A DNA stretch of 17,250 nt, taken from contig RGVM01000007.1 of NCBI GenBank assembly GCA_010027295.1, positions 1 to 17,250 on the forward strand. Reading direction: 5' to 3'. Numbering within the stretch: position 1 is the first letter of the stretch; every line of letters begins with the position of its first letter. Below are positions 1-7,995 of this stretch, in pieces. Below the pieces are notes generated by a model. That model was not told the origin of the DNA and did not search any database. It was given only the letters and a program-made list of their open reading frames with translations. The DNA is from Chitinophagia bacterium (lineage in GTDB: Bacteria > Bacteroidota > Bacteroidia > Chitinophagales > Chitinophagaceae). Both the position numbers and the translations under genes were made by a program.

Positions 1-443
1 TTGATGGCTTTTGCCTGGGAGGCCGTGAGTTTGAGCCCGCGTTTTCGCGAGGCCTGCCGTTCCTTGTAGGCTAGCTTAGCGGGGGAGTCCTGCTGATGGG
101 CGGCCATCTCCTCCTGGTTGGTCCAACGCAGGTTGGAGGCCCTGTTGTCGAGCCGGTCGTGGTTGAGGTGTACCACGTACTTCTGGCGGGGGGAGCTCCG
201 CTTGAGGAAGAGCTTCGCCACTTCCCTATGGACGTAGATTGTTCCGCCGCTGCCGGGACGGTGGAGGTTGAGGCTACGGTAGCCGGTGGTGAGGGATCCT
301 TCCAGCAGTTTGCCGTCGGCGTGAATGTCTTCATCATAGCTGGCCAGTCGCCCGAGGTTGGAGACGGCGTATCTCCTCCTGGCCTCCTTCCATCCCGGGA
401 AGCGGAGCGGTTTCCAGTTTTCACCTGCCGTTTTGCGGATCAT
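1..443 (-). CDS. NUMOD4 / HNH-type endonuclease-like protein, C-terminus beyond left edge
   Basis: This is a partial gene: 147 codons are open from an ATG at 443 to the window edge. Residues 9-36 match the NUMOD4 pattern (ENWKPLRFPGW, then YAVSNLGRLASY), a DNA-binding motif found with homing-type nucleases. Residues 70-80 (YVHREVAKLFL) and 90-107 (VVHLNHDRLDNRASNLRW) match the HNH_3 arrangement, with a first His in the VHR segment and the NH...DN...NLRW core. The visible end (residues 137-147, LKLTASQAKAI) resembles the start of the small helix-turn-helix often found after such HNH domains, so an HTH outside the window is likely (inference). A shorter overlapping reading frame starting at 424 is a shadow. 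The protein may cut or bind DNA; no intron or intein is seen around it. Family assignment is fairly sure, function is not. Confidence 0.8.
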   Translation of the reverse strand, partial: MIRKTAGENWKPLRFPGWKEARRRYAVSNLGRLASYDEDIHADGKLLEGSLTTGYRSLNLHRPGSGGTIYVHREVAKLFLKRSSPRQKYVVHLNHDRLDNRASNLRWTNQEEMAAHQQDSPAKLAYKERQASRKRGLKLTASQAKAI

Positions 444-520
444 ATGGCTGGATTTTCACCTAAATCTACTGAATACCCAAGGCCTCGTAAAATAAATATC
501 CACAGCCGGGCCGACGATCT
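444..520 (-). promoter_or_regulatory. Short spacer between ligA and the HNH gene, with weak promoter-like box
   Basis: This 77-bp gap has no convincing terminator for ligA. Reading the minus strand, it is more AT-rich than its surroundings. It contains TAGATTTAG about 20 nt after a TTTT run, loosely resembling the Bacteroidota -7 (TAnnTTTG) and -33 (TTTG) elements. The HNH gene may therefore have its own start or be read through from ligA. The match is imperfect. Confidence 0.3.
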
Positions 521-2629
521 TCAGCCATTGTCCTCCCTGCCGACCATGCGGAGGAACTCCCCTTCGTCGATGATGTGGACGCTGGCGATCTTGCGGGCCT
601 TCTCGAGCTTGGAGCCTGCGTCCTCTCCTGCCACCAGGAAGTCGAGCTTGCTGCTCACGCCCGAGAGCAGGCGGCCTCCGTTGGCTTCGACCATGGCCTC
701 GGCCTCGGAGCGTTTGAGATTTTGGAGGCTTCCCGTGAAGAGGAAGGTCTTGCCGGTGAGGGCGCCTTCGACGGCCTGCAGGCGGTTCCCGGAAAGCGAG
801 AGTCCCTGCGCCTCCAGCCGCTCCAGTATACGGATGTTGTCGGCATCGTGGAAGAAGCGGTGGATGCTGTCAGCCACTTTCACGCCTACGTCTTCGATCT
901 GCTGCAGCCGCTCCGGGGAGTAGTCCTTCAGGTCGAGCAGATGCCCCACTTCGCGGGCAATCGCCTTGGCTGTCGTCTCTCCGACGTATCGGATGCCCAG
1001 GGCGTTGATGATGCGGTGCAGGGGTTGCCCCTTCGACTTCTCGATGGCCTCGCGCAGGTTGTTGACGGAGCGTGCGCCCAGTCCCTCCAGTTCCTGCATC
1101 CGTTCGTAGGGCAGCGAATAGAGGGAGGGGACGTCAGGTAGCCAGCCGGCCTCGTGGAAGCGCCGGATGTTGGCCTCCCCGAGTCCGCGTATGTCCATCG
1201 CATCCTTGCTGGTGAAGTGCATGAGCCGTTCCAGCACCTGTGCGCCGCATTGCGTGTTGGGGCATCTCCACACGGCTTCCTCGGCGGGTTTCACGAGGTC
1301 TGTTCCGCAGGCGGGGCATTGGGTCGGGAAGCGGATGGGTTCTTCACGCCCCGTTCTCAGTTCGGCGAGCGACATGACGATGTAGGGTATCACATCGCCT
1401 GCGCGTTCGACCAACAGCTGGTCGCCGATGCGGAGGTCCTTGTCGAGGATGAACTCCTCGTTGTGCATCGACACGGAAGTCACCGTGACGCCACCGATGG
1501 CCACGGGGTCTATCTTGGCCACGGGTGTGACGCTGCCCGTCCGGCCCACCTGGAACTCGACCTGACGGAGCGTACTGGTGCCCTGTCTTGCCTTGAATTT
1601 GAAGGCTATGGCCCACCTGGGGTGGTGGGTGGTCATGCCTAGCCTCTCCTGGAGGGCGACCGAATCGACCTTCACGACCATGCCGTCTATCTCGTAGGGC
1701 AGTTCGTCACGCTGTTGTTCGAAGGCGAGACAGTGTCGGGCGACCTCGTGGATACCTTTGAATACGCGTTTCTCCCTATCGGGGCTTCGGAAACCCATCT
1801 CCCATAGCCATGCGAGGGACCCGGCATGCGTCACCAGGCCCGCCGGCATCGGGGCCCCCTCGTCGAGCGACACATAGCTGACATGATAGAGGAAGGCTTC
1901 CAGGTTACGTTTGCCGGCTTCGGAGGCATCTTTCAGGCGGAGGGTCCCGGATGCCGCGTTGCGCGGGTTCGCCAGCGGCGGCAGGTTCTGCTCTGCGAGC
2001 TGTTCATTGTACTTTCGGAAATGTTCCTTCGTCATGAGCACCTCGCCACGGATCTCTATCTGTCGGATGCCGTGGCGGGAGAAGGGGGCCGACAGGGGCA
2101 TCGAGCGTATCTGGCGCAGGTTGACGGTGATATCCTCGCCCTCGACACCGTCGCCCCGCGTGGCGCCCCGCACGAGCAGGTCGTTTTCATAGAGAAGCGA
2201 GATGCTGGCGCCGTCGAACTTCGGCTCGACGCAGTATTCTATCTCCTCAAGCCCGCTCAGCTCACGGGCCTTGCGGTCCCAATCGAGCAGTTCAGCCTCC
2301 TCATAGGAATTCTCGAGTGAGAGCATGGGCACCAGGTGCTGCACCGTCCGAAAGGTCGACGAGAGTCCTTTCGCCACCCGTTGCGTGGGCGAATCGGGCG
2401 AGACGACCTCCGGGTGCCCCCGCTCCGCAGACTCGAGCATTTTGTACAGCCTGTCATATTCCCCGTCCGCGATGAGCGGGTCGTTGAGCACGTAGTAGCG
2501 GTACTCGTGGAACCTCAGGATGTCGCGCAGCTGATGCAGTCTTTTCATCAGGTCGGCACCTTCCGCCGGCTTCGACAACCAGTCACGGGTATGGTGCTGC
2601 AACTCCTTGGTCTGTTCGGTCGTGTACAT
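521..2629 (-). CDS. ligA: NAD+-dependent DNA ligase LigA
   Basis: LigA seals nicks in double-stranded DNA during replication and repair in the cytoplasm, using NAD+ to form a ligase-AMP intermediate. The protein has 702 residues, near the usual 670-700. The N-terminal Ia domain (HEYRYYVLND, residues 41-50) precedes the adenylation domain with motif I EPKFDG (active-site Lys137). Further motifs are IEIRGEV (191-197), DGMVVKVD (315-322) and AIAFKFKA (341-348). A four-Cys zinc finger follows (Cys438, 441, 456, 461), then helix-hairpin-helix repeats (about 515-590) and a C-terminal BRCT domain (about 622-697, GALTGKTFLFTGSL). All key residues are present, so it should be active. The start at 2629 (MYTTEQTKEL) is chosen because an upstream in-frame ATG at 2773 would add 48 residues unlike any ligase and lies inside the divergent promoter region. 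Confidence 0.97.
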   Translation of the reverse strand: MYTTEQTKELQHHTRDWLSKPAEGADLMKRLHQLRDILRFHEYRYYVLNDPLIADGEYDRLYKMLESAERGHPEVVSPDSPTQRVAKGLSSTFRTVQHLVPMLSLENSYEEAELLDWDRKARELSGLEEIEYCVEPKFDGASISLLYENDLLVRGATRGDGVEGEDITVNLRQIRSMPLSAPFSRHGIRQIEIRGEVLMTKEHFRKYNEQLAEQNLPPLANPRNAASGTLRLKDASEAGKRNLEAFLYHVSYVSLDEGAPMPAGLVTHAGSLAWLWEMGFRSPDREKRVFKGIHEVARHCLAFEQQRDELPYEIDGMVVKVDSVALQERLGMTTHHPRWAIAFKFKARQGTSTLRQVEFQVGRTGSVTPVAKIDPVAIGGVTVTSVSMHNEEFILDKDLRIGDQLLVERAGDVIPYIVMSLAELRTGREEPIRFPTQCPACGTDLVKPAEEAVWRCPNTQCGAQVLERLMHFTSKDAMDIRGLGEANIRRFHEAGWLPDVPSLYSLPYERMQELEGLGARSVNNLREAIEKSKGQPLHRIINALGIRYVGETTAKAIAREVGHLLDLKDYSPERLQQIEDVGVKVADSIHRFFHDADNIRILERLEAQGLSLSGNRLQAVEGALTGKTFLFTGSLQNLKRSEAEAMVEANGGRLLSGVSSKLDFLVAGEDAGSKLEKARKIASVHIIDEGEFLRMVGREDNG

Positions 2630-2644
2630 GGCTCGGGAATGGGT

Positions 2645-2652
2645 CAAAGATA
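2645..2652 (-). promoter_or_regulatory. Putative ligA promoter -7 box
   Basis: On the minus strand this reads TATCTTTG, an exact match to the Bacteroidota -7 consensus TAnnTTTG, 15 nt before the chosen ligA start. That would give a short leader. No clear TTTG box lies at the expected distance upstream, so the call rests on the -7 box alone. It supports the start at 2629 over the longer form. Confidence 0.45.
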
Positions 2653-2736
2653 GGCCCGTTTCGCGGGGTTCTCGGTGGGGAAGGACGTCGGTGGGCGGTA
2701 GGCATGGACTATACAAAGGGATTGCGAACTGCATTT

Positions 2737-2766
2737 TTTGACTATTTTCCCACCCGATACCATTTG
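2737..2766 (+). promoter_or_regulatory. Putative promoter of the Nudix-type regulator
   Basis: TTTG at 2737-2740 is followed after 17 nt by TACCATTTG (2758-2766). This resembles the Bacteroidota -33/-7 pair, but the -7 box has one extra base. It lies about 40 nt before the chosen start at 2804, in the AT-rich part of the 174-bp divergent region shared with ligA. Confidence 0.35.
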
Positions 2767-2803
2767 TTTTCATGAGATAAATCGATTAGTCCTCCTCTTT
2801 GTC

Positions 2804-3520
2804 ATGGCCATCAAGCCGAATATCAATACAACCCCAGTGGAGCTTCGTCCGGAGTTCCAGTTCGCCGTCTCGGTCGACTGTGTGATCTTCGGCTACGACG
2901 AGGATGCCCTGAAGGTCTTGTTGATCGAGTGCGACCTGCCGGCCTTTCGCGGCCAGTGGTCCTTGCTGGGCGACCTCCTGCGGCCCGACGAGGACCTGGA
3001 CGCTGCCTCTTATCGCGTGTTGCGGGAGCGGACGGGACTGGAGAACGTATTCCTGGAGCAGGTGCACACGTTCGGGCGTGTCGGACGCCATCCGGCGGGC
3101 CGTGTGGTGACCACGGCCTATTACTCCCTCGTGAACGTGCGCGACCACCAGCTGCGCCAGATGGATAACGAGCTGCACTGGCATCCGGTGCAGGAAGTCA
3201 GCCAGATGGCCTTCGACCATCTGGAGATCCTGGGCACCTGCCACCAGTCCCTGCGGAAGAAGGTGCAGGAGGAGCCTGTGATCTTCAACCTGATGGAGGA
3301 CAAGTTCTCGCTGAGGGAGCTGCAGGCCGTCTACGAGGCCATCCTGGATGTGAAGCTCGACAGGAGGAACTTCCGCAAGAAGCTCTTCTCGACGGGGTTG
3401 CTGACCGACCTGGGGGAACTCGAGCAGAACGTGCCTCATCGGCCGGGCCGCCTGTATTCCTTCCATCGCGAGGAGTATGCCCGGATGCGGAAGAAGGCCT
3501 TCGGCGGGATCGATTTCTGA
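2804..3520 (+). CDS. NrtR/AraR-like transcriptional regulator with degenerate Nudix domain
   Basis: The protein has 238 residues: an N-terminal Nudix-fold domain (about residues 15-150) and a C-terminal winged-helix DNA-binding domain (about 160-235: FSLRELQAVYEAILD, then RNFRKKLFSTGLL). This is the layout of the NrtR family, which in Bacteroidota includes the arabinose regulator AraR. In the Nudix box the usual REUxEExGU reads RVLRERTGL. The first Glu is Val and another is Arg, so metal-dependent hydrolysis is probably lost and the fold likely serves as a ligand sensor (inference). Candidate ligands are a sugar or a nucleotide-linked metabolite. The start at 2804 (MAIKPNINTTPVEL) is preferred over an ATG at 2738 because the extra 22 residues look like translated promoter. 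It is divergent from ligA and convergent with the LacI gene. No adjacent sugar-catabolic gene identifies its regulon. Confidence 0.85.
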   Translation: MAIKPNINTTPVELRPEFQFAVSVDCVIFGYDEDALKVLLIECDLPAFRGQWSLLGDLLRPDEDLDAASYRVLRERTGLENVFLEQVHTFGRVGRHPAGRVVTTAYYSLVNVRDHQLRQMDNELHWHPVQEVSQMAFDHLEILGTCHQSLRKKVQEEPVIFNLMEDKFSLRELQAVYEAILDVKLDRRNFRKKLFSTGLLTDLGELEQNVPHRPGRLYSFHREEYARMRKKAFGGIDF

Positions 3521-3525
3521 CCCCA

Positions 3526-4557
3526 TCACACCGCCTGTCGGCCGTTCGGGAGGGAGCCACCCGGCACGAGCCTGACACTGACGGTCCAGTCCCCGACGGG
3601 GGGGCTCTTGGAAAAGCAACGGTGCAGGATCTCGAAGGATTTTCTTCCCAGGCTCACGCCGTCCGTCTGCACATAGCTGATTTCCGGTTCGAAGAGGCTC
3701 GGTATGAATCCCGTGCTGATGGCGATGACGGATATGTCCTGCGGGATGCAGAGGCGGGACTGTTGTACGGCCTTCATGCATCCTGCCAGGATCTCGTCGC
3801 TCATGGCGAAGAGGCAGTCGGGCCTCGGCCCTTCTCCACTGAGGCTTTCTAGGGTGAGTGAGCGGGCTATCTCCCGGCTGCCTGCGTGTCGGATCGCGAG
3901 CAGTGACTCCATGCCGGCTGCCGCGAAGGCTTCGCGGAACGCGATGAGCCGTTTGCGCGTGATGGAGAGTCCGATGTCACCGAAGATGGCCAGCACGTCC
4001 CGTGTGCCGGATTGGAGGATGGCTTCCGCGGCGAGGCGGGCGGCCTCCGTGTCCGACATGGTGACCATGGGGAACTCGCGTCCTTCCGGTACTTTGTCGA
4101 AGAAGACGACGGGAATGCCCGATTCGGCCGTGCGCTCGAACTGGCTGAGGTCCGTCGTGGCGGATGTGAGGGCCACCAGTACGCCTGCGGCCCGGTTGAG
4201 GCGGCATAACCTCAGGTTGGCCGCTTCGCGTTCGGGGTCGTTGCCGGACTGCAGGATCATGAGCGAGTACCCCCATGAGCGGGCTTCCTCCTCGAGTCCG
4301 GCGATGAAGGAGTGGTAGAAGAAGCCCGATATCTCGGGAACGATGACGCCGATGAGCCGGCTGGCGTTCGTCCGCAGCTGTATGGCGAAGGCATTGGGCT
4401 CATACTCCATAAGTTCCGCCAGCTCCCTGACCTTCCGCTTGGTCTGCTCCGCGATGTCGGGATGGTCCTTGAGCGCCCTCGAAACGGTCGAGATGCTCAG
4501 GTCGAGCCGCTCGGATATGTGCTTCAGGGTGGCTTTGGCTTTCTGCATGGACATCAT
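3526..4557 (-). CDS. LacI-family transcriptional regulator
   Basis: This 343-residue cytoplasmic DNA-binding protein has an N-terminal LacI helix-turn-helix (about residues 9-50, TLKHISERLDLSISTVSRAL) and a hinge (YEPNAFAIQLRTNASR). In the hinge, a Leu sits where LacI proteins insert into the centre of the operator. A periplasmic-binding-protein-like sensor domain follows (about 65-335, starting IGVIVPEISGFF). LacI proteins usually bind sugars or related metabolites. The start at 4557 (MMSMQKAKATLK) is chosen; 4554 and 4548 are equally possible. An upstream in-frame start at 4614 would translate the putative operator. The gene is divergent from susC across 351 bp, so it is the likely local regulator of the SusCD pair and perhaps of itself (inference). 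Its stop is 5 bp from the stop of the convergent Nudix-type regulator, leaving no room for a dedicated terminator. Confidence 0.92.
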   Translation of the reverse strand: MMSMQKAKATLKHISERLDLSISTVSRALKDHPDIAEQTKRKVRELAELMEYEPNAFAIQLRTNASRLIGVIVPEISGFFYHSFIAGLEEEARSWGYSLMILQSGNDPEREAANLRLCRLNRAAGVLVALTSATTDLSQFERTAESGIPVVFFDKVPEGREFPMVTMSDTEAARLAAEAILQSGTRDVLAIFGDIGLSITRKRLIAFREAFAAAGMESLLAIRHAGSREIARSLTLESLSGEGPRPDCLFAMSDEILAGCMKAVQQSRLCIPQDISVIAISTGFIPSLFEPEISYVQTDGVSLGRKSFEILHRCFSKSPPVGDWTVSVRLVPGGSLPNGRQAV

Positions 4558-4590
4558 GCAAGGTATATTTTTTCCACAGAAATCATTTTC

Positions 4591-4602
4591 GCAAACCTTT
4601 GC
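4591..4602. promoter_or_regulatory. Putative LacI-family operator
   Basis: The sequence is GCAAACCTTTGC: 5-bp arms GCAAA and TTTGC around CC, in a context TCGCAAACCTTTGCAA. It differs by one central base from the common LacI-family operator form GCAAACGTTTGC. It lies 34 bp upstream of the chosen LacI start, which suits autoregulation or control of the divergent region. Function is inferred. Confidence 0.5.
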
Positions 4603-4820
4603 AATTCGATGCATGCCGAATTATTCTGCTCATAAGTCCATGATAGACATACTATATGGCCGTACTGATTAGTTTTGATCCTTGGGCCGGGCGGTGGCGG
4701 GGTGCAGCGTTAAGGGTAAATCCGTTGCCTTTATCTCGGTCGAAATCCTGGCCTGGAAGTCGTGTTTGGGAGAAACCGAAGAATAGCGAGTCAACCCTAA
4801 ACATGGTTATGATATGGTGA

Positions 4821-4854
4821 AGAATGTTAATTCTTTTGGGAGTTATTGTATAAC
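4821..4854. promoter_or_regulatory. Two adjacent short dyads upstream of susC
   Basis: AGAAT-GTTA-ATTCT (4821-4834) and GTTAT-TGT-ATAAC (4842-4854) are both perfect inverted repeats. Their centres are about 20.5 bp apart, close to two helical turns. They overlap the only candidate -33 box of susC, so they could bind a regulator. They are AT-rich, unlike the LacI-type palindrome. Short arms in AT-rich DNA can arise by chance. Confidence 0.3.
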
Positions 4855-4908
4855 GTACATATTGGAAAACTGACGCTTGCATCACTAAAAATCAAAACCT
4901 GTATCATC

Positions 4909-7900
4909 ATGCTTCAACGACTCCAAAGGGTCATCCTGCCTGTGCTGATGCTGATGGCATCCCTGGCCGGACAGGCTCAGAACAAAACGGTAACGGGCCG
5001 TGTCACGGACGCACGTGACAATGCCCCCATCGCCGGTGCATCCGTAGTGGTGAAAGGTTCCAAGACCGGTACCACGACCAACGCGGACGGTTCCTTCACC
5101 CTCTCGGCGCCCGCCAACGCCCTTTCGCTGGTGATCTCCTCCGTAGGCTACGGCACGATCGAGGTCGCCATCGGCTCCAATAATAAGGTACAGGCCAGCC
5201 TGGCCTCGGAGACCGGCTCCATGACGGATGTCGTCGTGGTCGGTTACGGTACCCGCCGCGTGAAGGACCTGACGGGTTCTGTCGCGCGTGTCGGAGACCG
5301 CGACTTCAACAAGGGCCAGATCGCCACGCCCGACCAGATGCTGCAGGGCCGCACGCCGGGCGTGCTGGTCACCCCCGCCTCCGGTGAGCCCGGCGCCGCC
5401 GCCACGATCAACATCCGCGGCACCGGCTCCATCAGCGGCGCGCAGGAGCCCCTCTACGTCGTCGACGGCGTTCCCCTCCAGCAGGGCGGTACGCTCGGTT
5501 CCGCCAGCGGCGCCGAGGGCGGCACCACGCCGAAGAACCCCCTCATGTTCCTCAACCCGAGCGACATCGAGAGCATCACCGTCCTGAAGGACGCATCCGC
5601 CGCCGCCATCTACGGCTCCCGCGGCGCCAATGGCGTCATCATCATCACGACCAAGGCCGGTCGCGGTGGCAAGAAGGGACAGTTCGACTTCAACGCCAAC
5701 ACGAGCATCGCGCAGACCGCCCGCCGCTACGACCTCCTGAGCTCCGAGGACTTCCTCGTGGGCGCCAAGAAGGCCAACATCGACGGAGGCGCAGACCCGC
5801 TGGGTGCCCAGGAGGCTGTCAAGGCCATCGACTTCGGTGCCAACACCGACTGGCAGGACCAGATCTTCCGCACGGCCATCTCCAACAACTACGGCCTGAA
5901 CTGGAGCTACAGCAACAAGGGCACCACGGCCCGCCTGAGCGGTTCCTATGACAATCAGAACGGTATCATCAAGAATACCAGCCTGGAGCGCATGACCGCC
6001 CGCGCGAACCTCGGCCAGAAGCTGCTGAACAACAAGCTGAAGCTCGAGACCAACCTCACCTATTCGAACTCGAAGAACAGCTACGCGCCCATCACCAACA
6101 ACGCCGGTTTCCAGGGAAGCCTGCTGGGTGTCGCCCTCAAGGCCAACCCCACCGCCCCGGTCTACAACCCCGACGGCTCCTTCTTCACCTCCGACGGCCA
6201 GCGTAACGCGGTGCAGATGCTGAACTACTTCACGGACAATGACAACGTGAACCGTTTCCTCGGAAACTTCTCGGCAGAGTATCAGATCGCCAAGGGTCTT
6301 TCCTACAAGGCCGTCCTCGGCCTCGACCAGGTGGAGAGCGAGCGTATCTCCTTCGCCGACCCCCGCCTCCCCGACGGTGTGTACGGCATCGGTGATATCG
6401 GCGTCTTCGGTGTCCAGATCAACGGTTCCGCCAACGCGGGCAACGGTCGCACCACCAAGCAGAACCTCACGTCCACCTCGCAGCTCTTCGAGCAGTACCT
6501 GACTTTCGACAAGTCGTTCGGCAAGCACGCCCTGAACGCCGTCGCAGGCTTCTCCTACCAGAACTTCGAGACCAAGTACACGGGCAAGGCAGGCTGGGGC
6601 CTCAACACAGCCGTAGGCAAGCCGAGCGACGTGTTCGTAAAGGACTTCAACAACTTCAAGAACTATATCGACTTCGTACCCGGATACAGCAGCAACGAGC
6701 TGCAGTCCGTCTTCGGTCGCGTGAACTACACCTTCGCCGACAAGTACTACCTGACGGCCACCGTGCGTTCGGACGGCTCCTCCAAGTTCGGTGCCAACAA
6801 CAAGTACGGCACCTTCCCCGCCCTTGCGGCCAAGTGGGATGTCATGGAGGAGGGCTGGGCCAAGAACACCCTCGGCAAGCTCTTCGGCACCTTCGCCCTC
6901 CGTGCCAACTACGGAAGGCTGGGCAGCCAGGACAACCTGGGCGCCTATGCCGCCCTCAACCTCCAGCAGGTCTACTCCGTCCGCGGTGGCACCCCCATCA
7001 CCCGCTTCATCCAGCAGGGCAACCCCGACCTGAAGTGGGAGGAAGTGACGACCAGCGGCATCGGCGTCGACCTGACCTCGAAGAACGGCCGCTTTGGTCT
7101 GACCTTCGACTACTACGACAACATGCGTGAGAACATGCTGTTCTTCGCCCCCACGCCCGGCGGCTTCGCCCCGACCAGCTACTGGTGGATCAACCTCCCC
7201 GGCAAGGTCACGAACAAGGGTGTCGAGCTGAGCCTGAACGTGAAGGCCATCGATGGTCCGAAGTTCAAGTGGGACCTCAACTACAACATGACCACCGTCA
7301 ACAACAGTATCACCGGCCTGCCCATCCAGATCAACACGGGTGAGGTCAGCGGCCAGGGCCTGACCGGCTCCTTCGCCCAGGTGCTGTCCAACGGCTCCCC
7401 GATCTTCTCCTGGTACCTGCCCGTCTTCCAGGGCTTCGACGGCAACGGCATCGGCCGCTACGAGAACAACTCGCAGAACGCGATCTCCGGCTCCGCCCTT
7501 CCGAAGTACTTCGCCGGCCTGACCAACAACTTTACCTACGGCAGGTGGTACCTGAGCGTGTTCGTGAACGCCATCACCGGCCACTATGTGTACAACAACA
7601 CGGCCAATGCCTTCTTCCTGAAGGGTTCGCTGAAGAACGCCAGGAACGTGACCTACGATGTCTTCAACAGCAACGAGAACCCCTTCAACGGCAACGGTCC
7701 CTCCACCCGCTTCCTGGAGAAGGGCGACTTCCTGCGCCTGTCCAACCTGAACCTTAGCTACAGCTTCGATGTTTCCAGGCTCAAGGGCGTCCGTTCCCTG
7801 TCGGCCTACTTCTCCGGCCAGAACCTGGCCCTGTGGAGCAGGTATTCCGGCATCGACCCCGAGGTCAACGTGGACAAGAGCATCAACGGCATTCCGTCGC

Positions 7901-7968
7901 GCGGTTTCGACTACACGCAGTTCCCCCGCCCGCGTCTGCTGACCTTCGGCGTGAACGTCGGTTTCTAA
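4909..7968 (+). CDS. SusC/RagA-family TonB-linked outer-membrane transporter
   Basis: This outer-membrane beta-barrel of 1,019 residues imports a substrate captured by its SusD partner, powered by TonB-ExbBD. A signal peptide (about residues 1-24, ending near LAGQAQ) precedes a carboxypeptidase-D regulatory-like domain (about 27-99, VTGRVTDARDNAPIAGASVVV). A TonB box-like DVVVVGYGT (107-115) and the plug domain follow; the plug has the SusC signature VLKDASAAAIYGSRGANGV (225-243). The rest is the barrel, ending in an aromatic residue (FGVNVGF). The length is typical. The start at 4909 gives a proper signal peptide; an in-frame start at 4846 would add 21 residues before it. Codon use is extremely GC-biased, with no TTA, CTA or TCA codons, which suggests high expression. 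The gene is divergent from the LacI gene and followed directly by susD. The substrate cannot be told from sequence. Confidence 0.96.
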   Translation: MLQRLQRVILPVLMLMASLAGQAQNKTVTGRVTDARDNAPIAGASVVVKGSKTGTTTNADGSFTLSAPANALSLVISSVGYGTIEVAIGSNNKVQASLASETGSMTDVVVVGYGTRRVKDLTGSVARVGDRDFNKGQIATPDQMLQGRTPGVLVTPASGEPGAAATINIRGTGSISGAQEPLYVVDGVPLQQGGTLGSASGAEGGTTPKNPLMFLNPSDIESITVLKDASAAAIYGSRGANGVIIITTKAGRGGKKGQFDFNANTSIAQTARRYDLLSSEDFLVGAKKANIDGGADPLGAQEAVKAIDFGANTDWQDQIFRTAISNNYGLNWSYSNKGTTARLSGSYDNQNGIIKNTSLERMTARANLGQKLLNNKLKLETNLTYSNSKNSYAPITNNAGFQGSLLGVALKANPTAPVYNPDGSFFTSDGQRNAVQMLNYFTDNDNVNRFLGNFSAEYQIAKGLSYKAVLGLDQVESERISFADPRLPDGVYGIGDIGVFGVQINGSANAGNGRTTKQNLTSTSQLFEQYLTFDKSFGKHALNAVAGFSYQNFETKYTGKAGWGLNTAVGKPSDVFVKDFNNFKNYIDFVPGYSSNELQSVFGRVNYTFADKYYLTATVRSDGSSKFGANNKYGTFPALAAKWDVMEEGWAKNTLGKLFGTFALRANYGRLGSQDNLGAYAALNLQQVYSVRGGTPITRFIQQGNPDLKWEEVTTSGIGVDLTSKNGRFGLTFDYYDNMRENMLFFAPTPGGFAPTSYWWINLPGKVTNKGVELSLNVKAIDGPKFKWDLNYNMTTVNNSITGLPIQINTGEVSGQGLTGSFAQVLSNGSPIFSWYLPVFQGFDGNGIGRYENNSQNAISGSALPKYFAGLTNNFTYGRWYLSVFVNAITGHYVYNNTANAFFLKGSLKNARNVTYDVFNSNENPFNGNGPSTRFLEKGDFLRLSNLNLSYSFDVSRLKGVRSLSAYFSGQNLALWSRYSGIDPEVNVDKSINGIPSRGFDYTQFPRPRLLTFGVNVGF

Positions 7969-7995
7969 ACCATGAATCAGAAACAACAGAACTAT

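Larger units (their letters stand above)
4558..4908. promoter_or_regulatory. Divergent control region between the LacI gene and susC
   Basis: This 351-bp stretch has no supportable gene and is more AT-rich at both ends than the flanking coding DNA. It contains a LacI-operator-like palindrome at 4591-4602. A weaker imperfect dyad, GGTAAATCCGTTGCC, lies at 4715-4729. Two perfect short dyads lie at 4821-4834 and 4842-4854. A possible susC promoter is TTTG at 4835-4838 with a loose -7-like TACATATTGG at 4856-4865, about 45-50 nt before the susC start. Small reading frames crossing the region look like translated noise. Confidence 0.6.

Noticed and set aside
71..424. A 117-codon minus-strand frame starting with GTG
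   Set aside because: Its Thr/Ser/Pro/Arg-rich translation is a shadow of the NUMOD4-HNH gene, which lies in another frame of the same strand and carries recognisable domains.
2630..2773. N-terminal extension of ligA by 48 codons
   Set aside because: The extra residues are not ligase-like, and the exact TAnnTTTG box at 2645-2652 would lie inside the coding region.
3493..3502. Perfect 10-bp palindrome GAAGGCCTTC as an operator or terminator stem
   Set aside because: It lies inside the coding end of the Nudix-type regulator, has no loop or T-run, and is expected by chance in GC-rich coding DNA.
2786..3781. A 331-codon minus-strand frame opposite the Nudix-type regulator
   Set aside because: It crosses two convergent genes with clear domains and has a His/Gln/Arg-rich shadow composition.
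4652..4885. A 77-codon minus-strand frame in the LacI-susC intergenic region
   Set aside because: It has no recognisable family and overlaps the presumed susC promoter and dyads.
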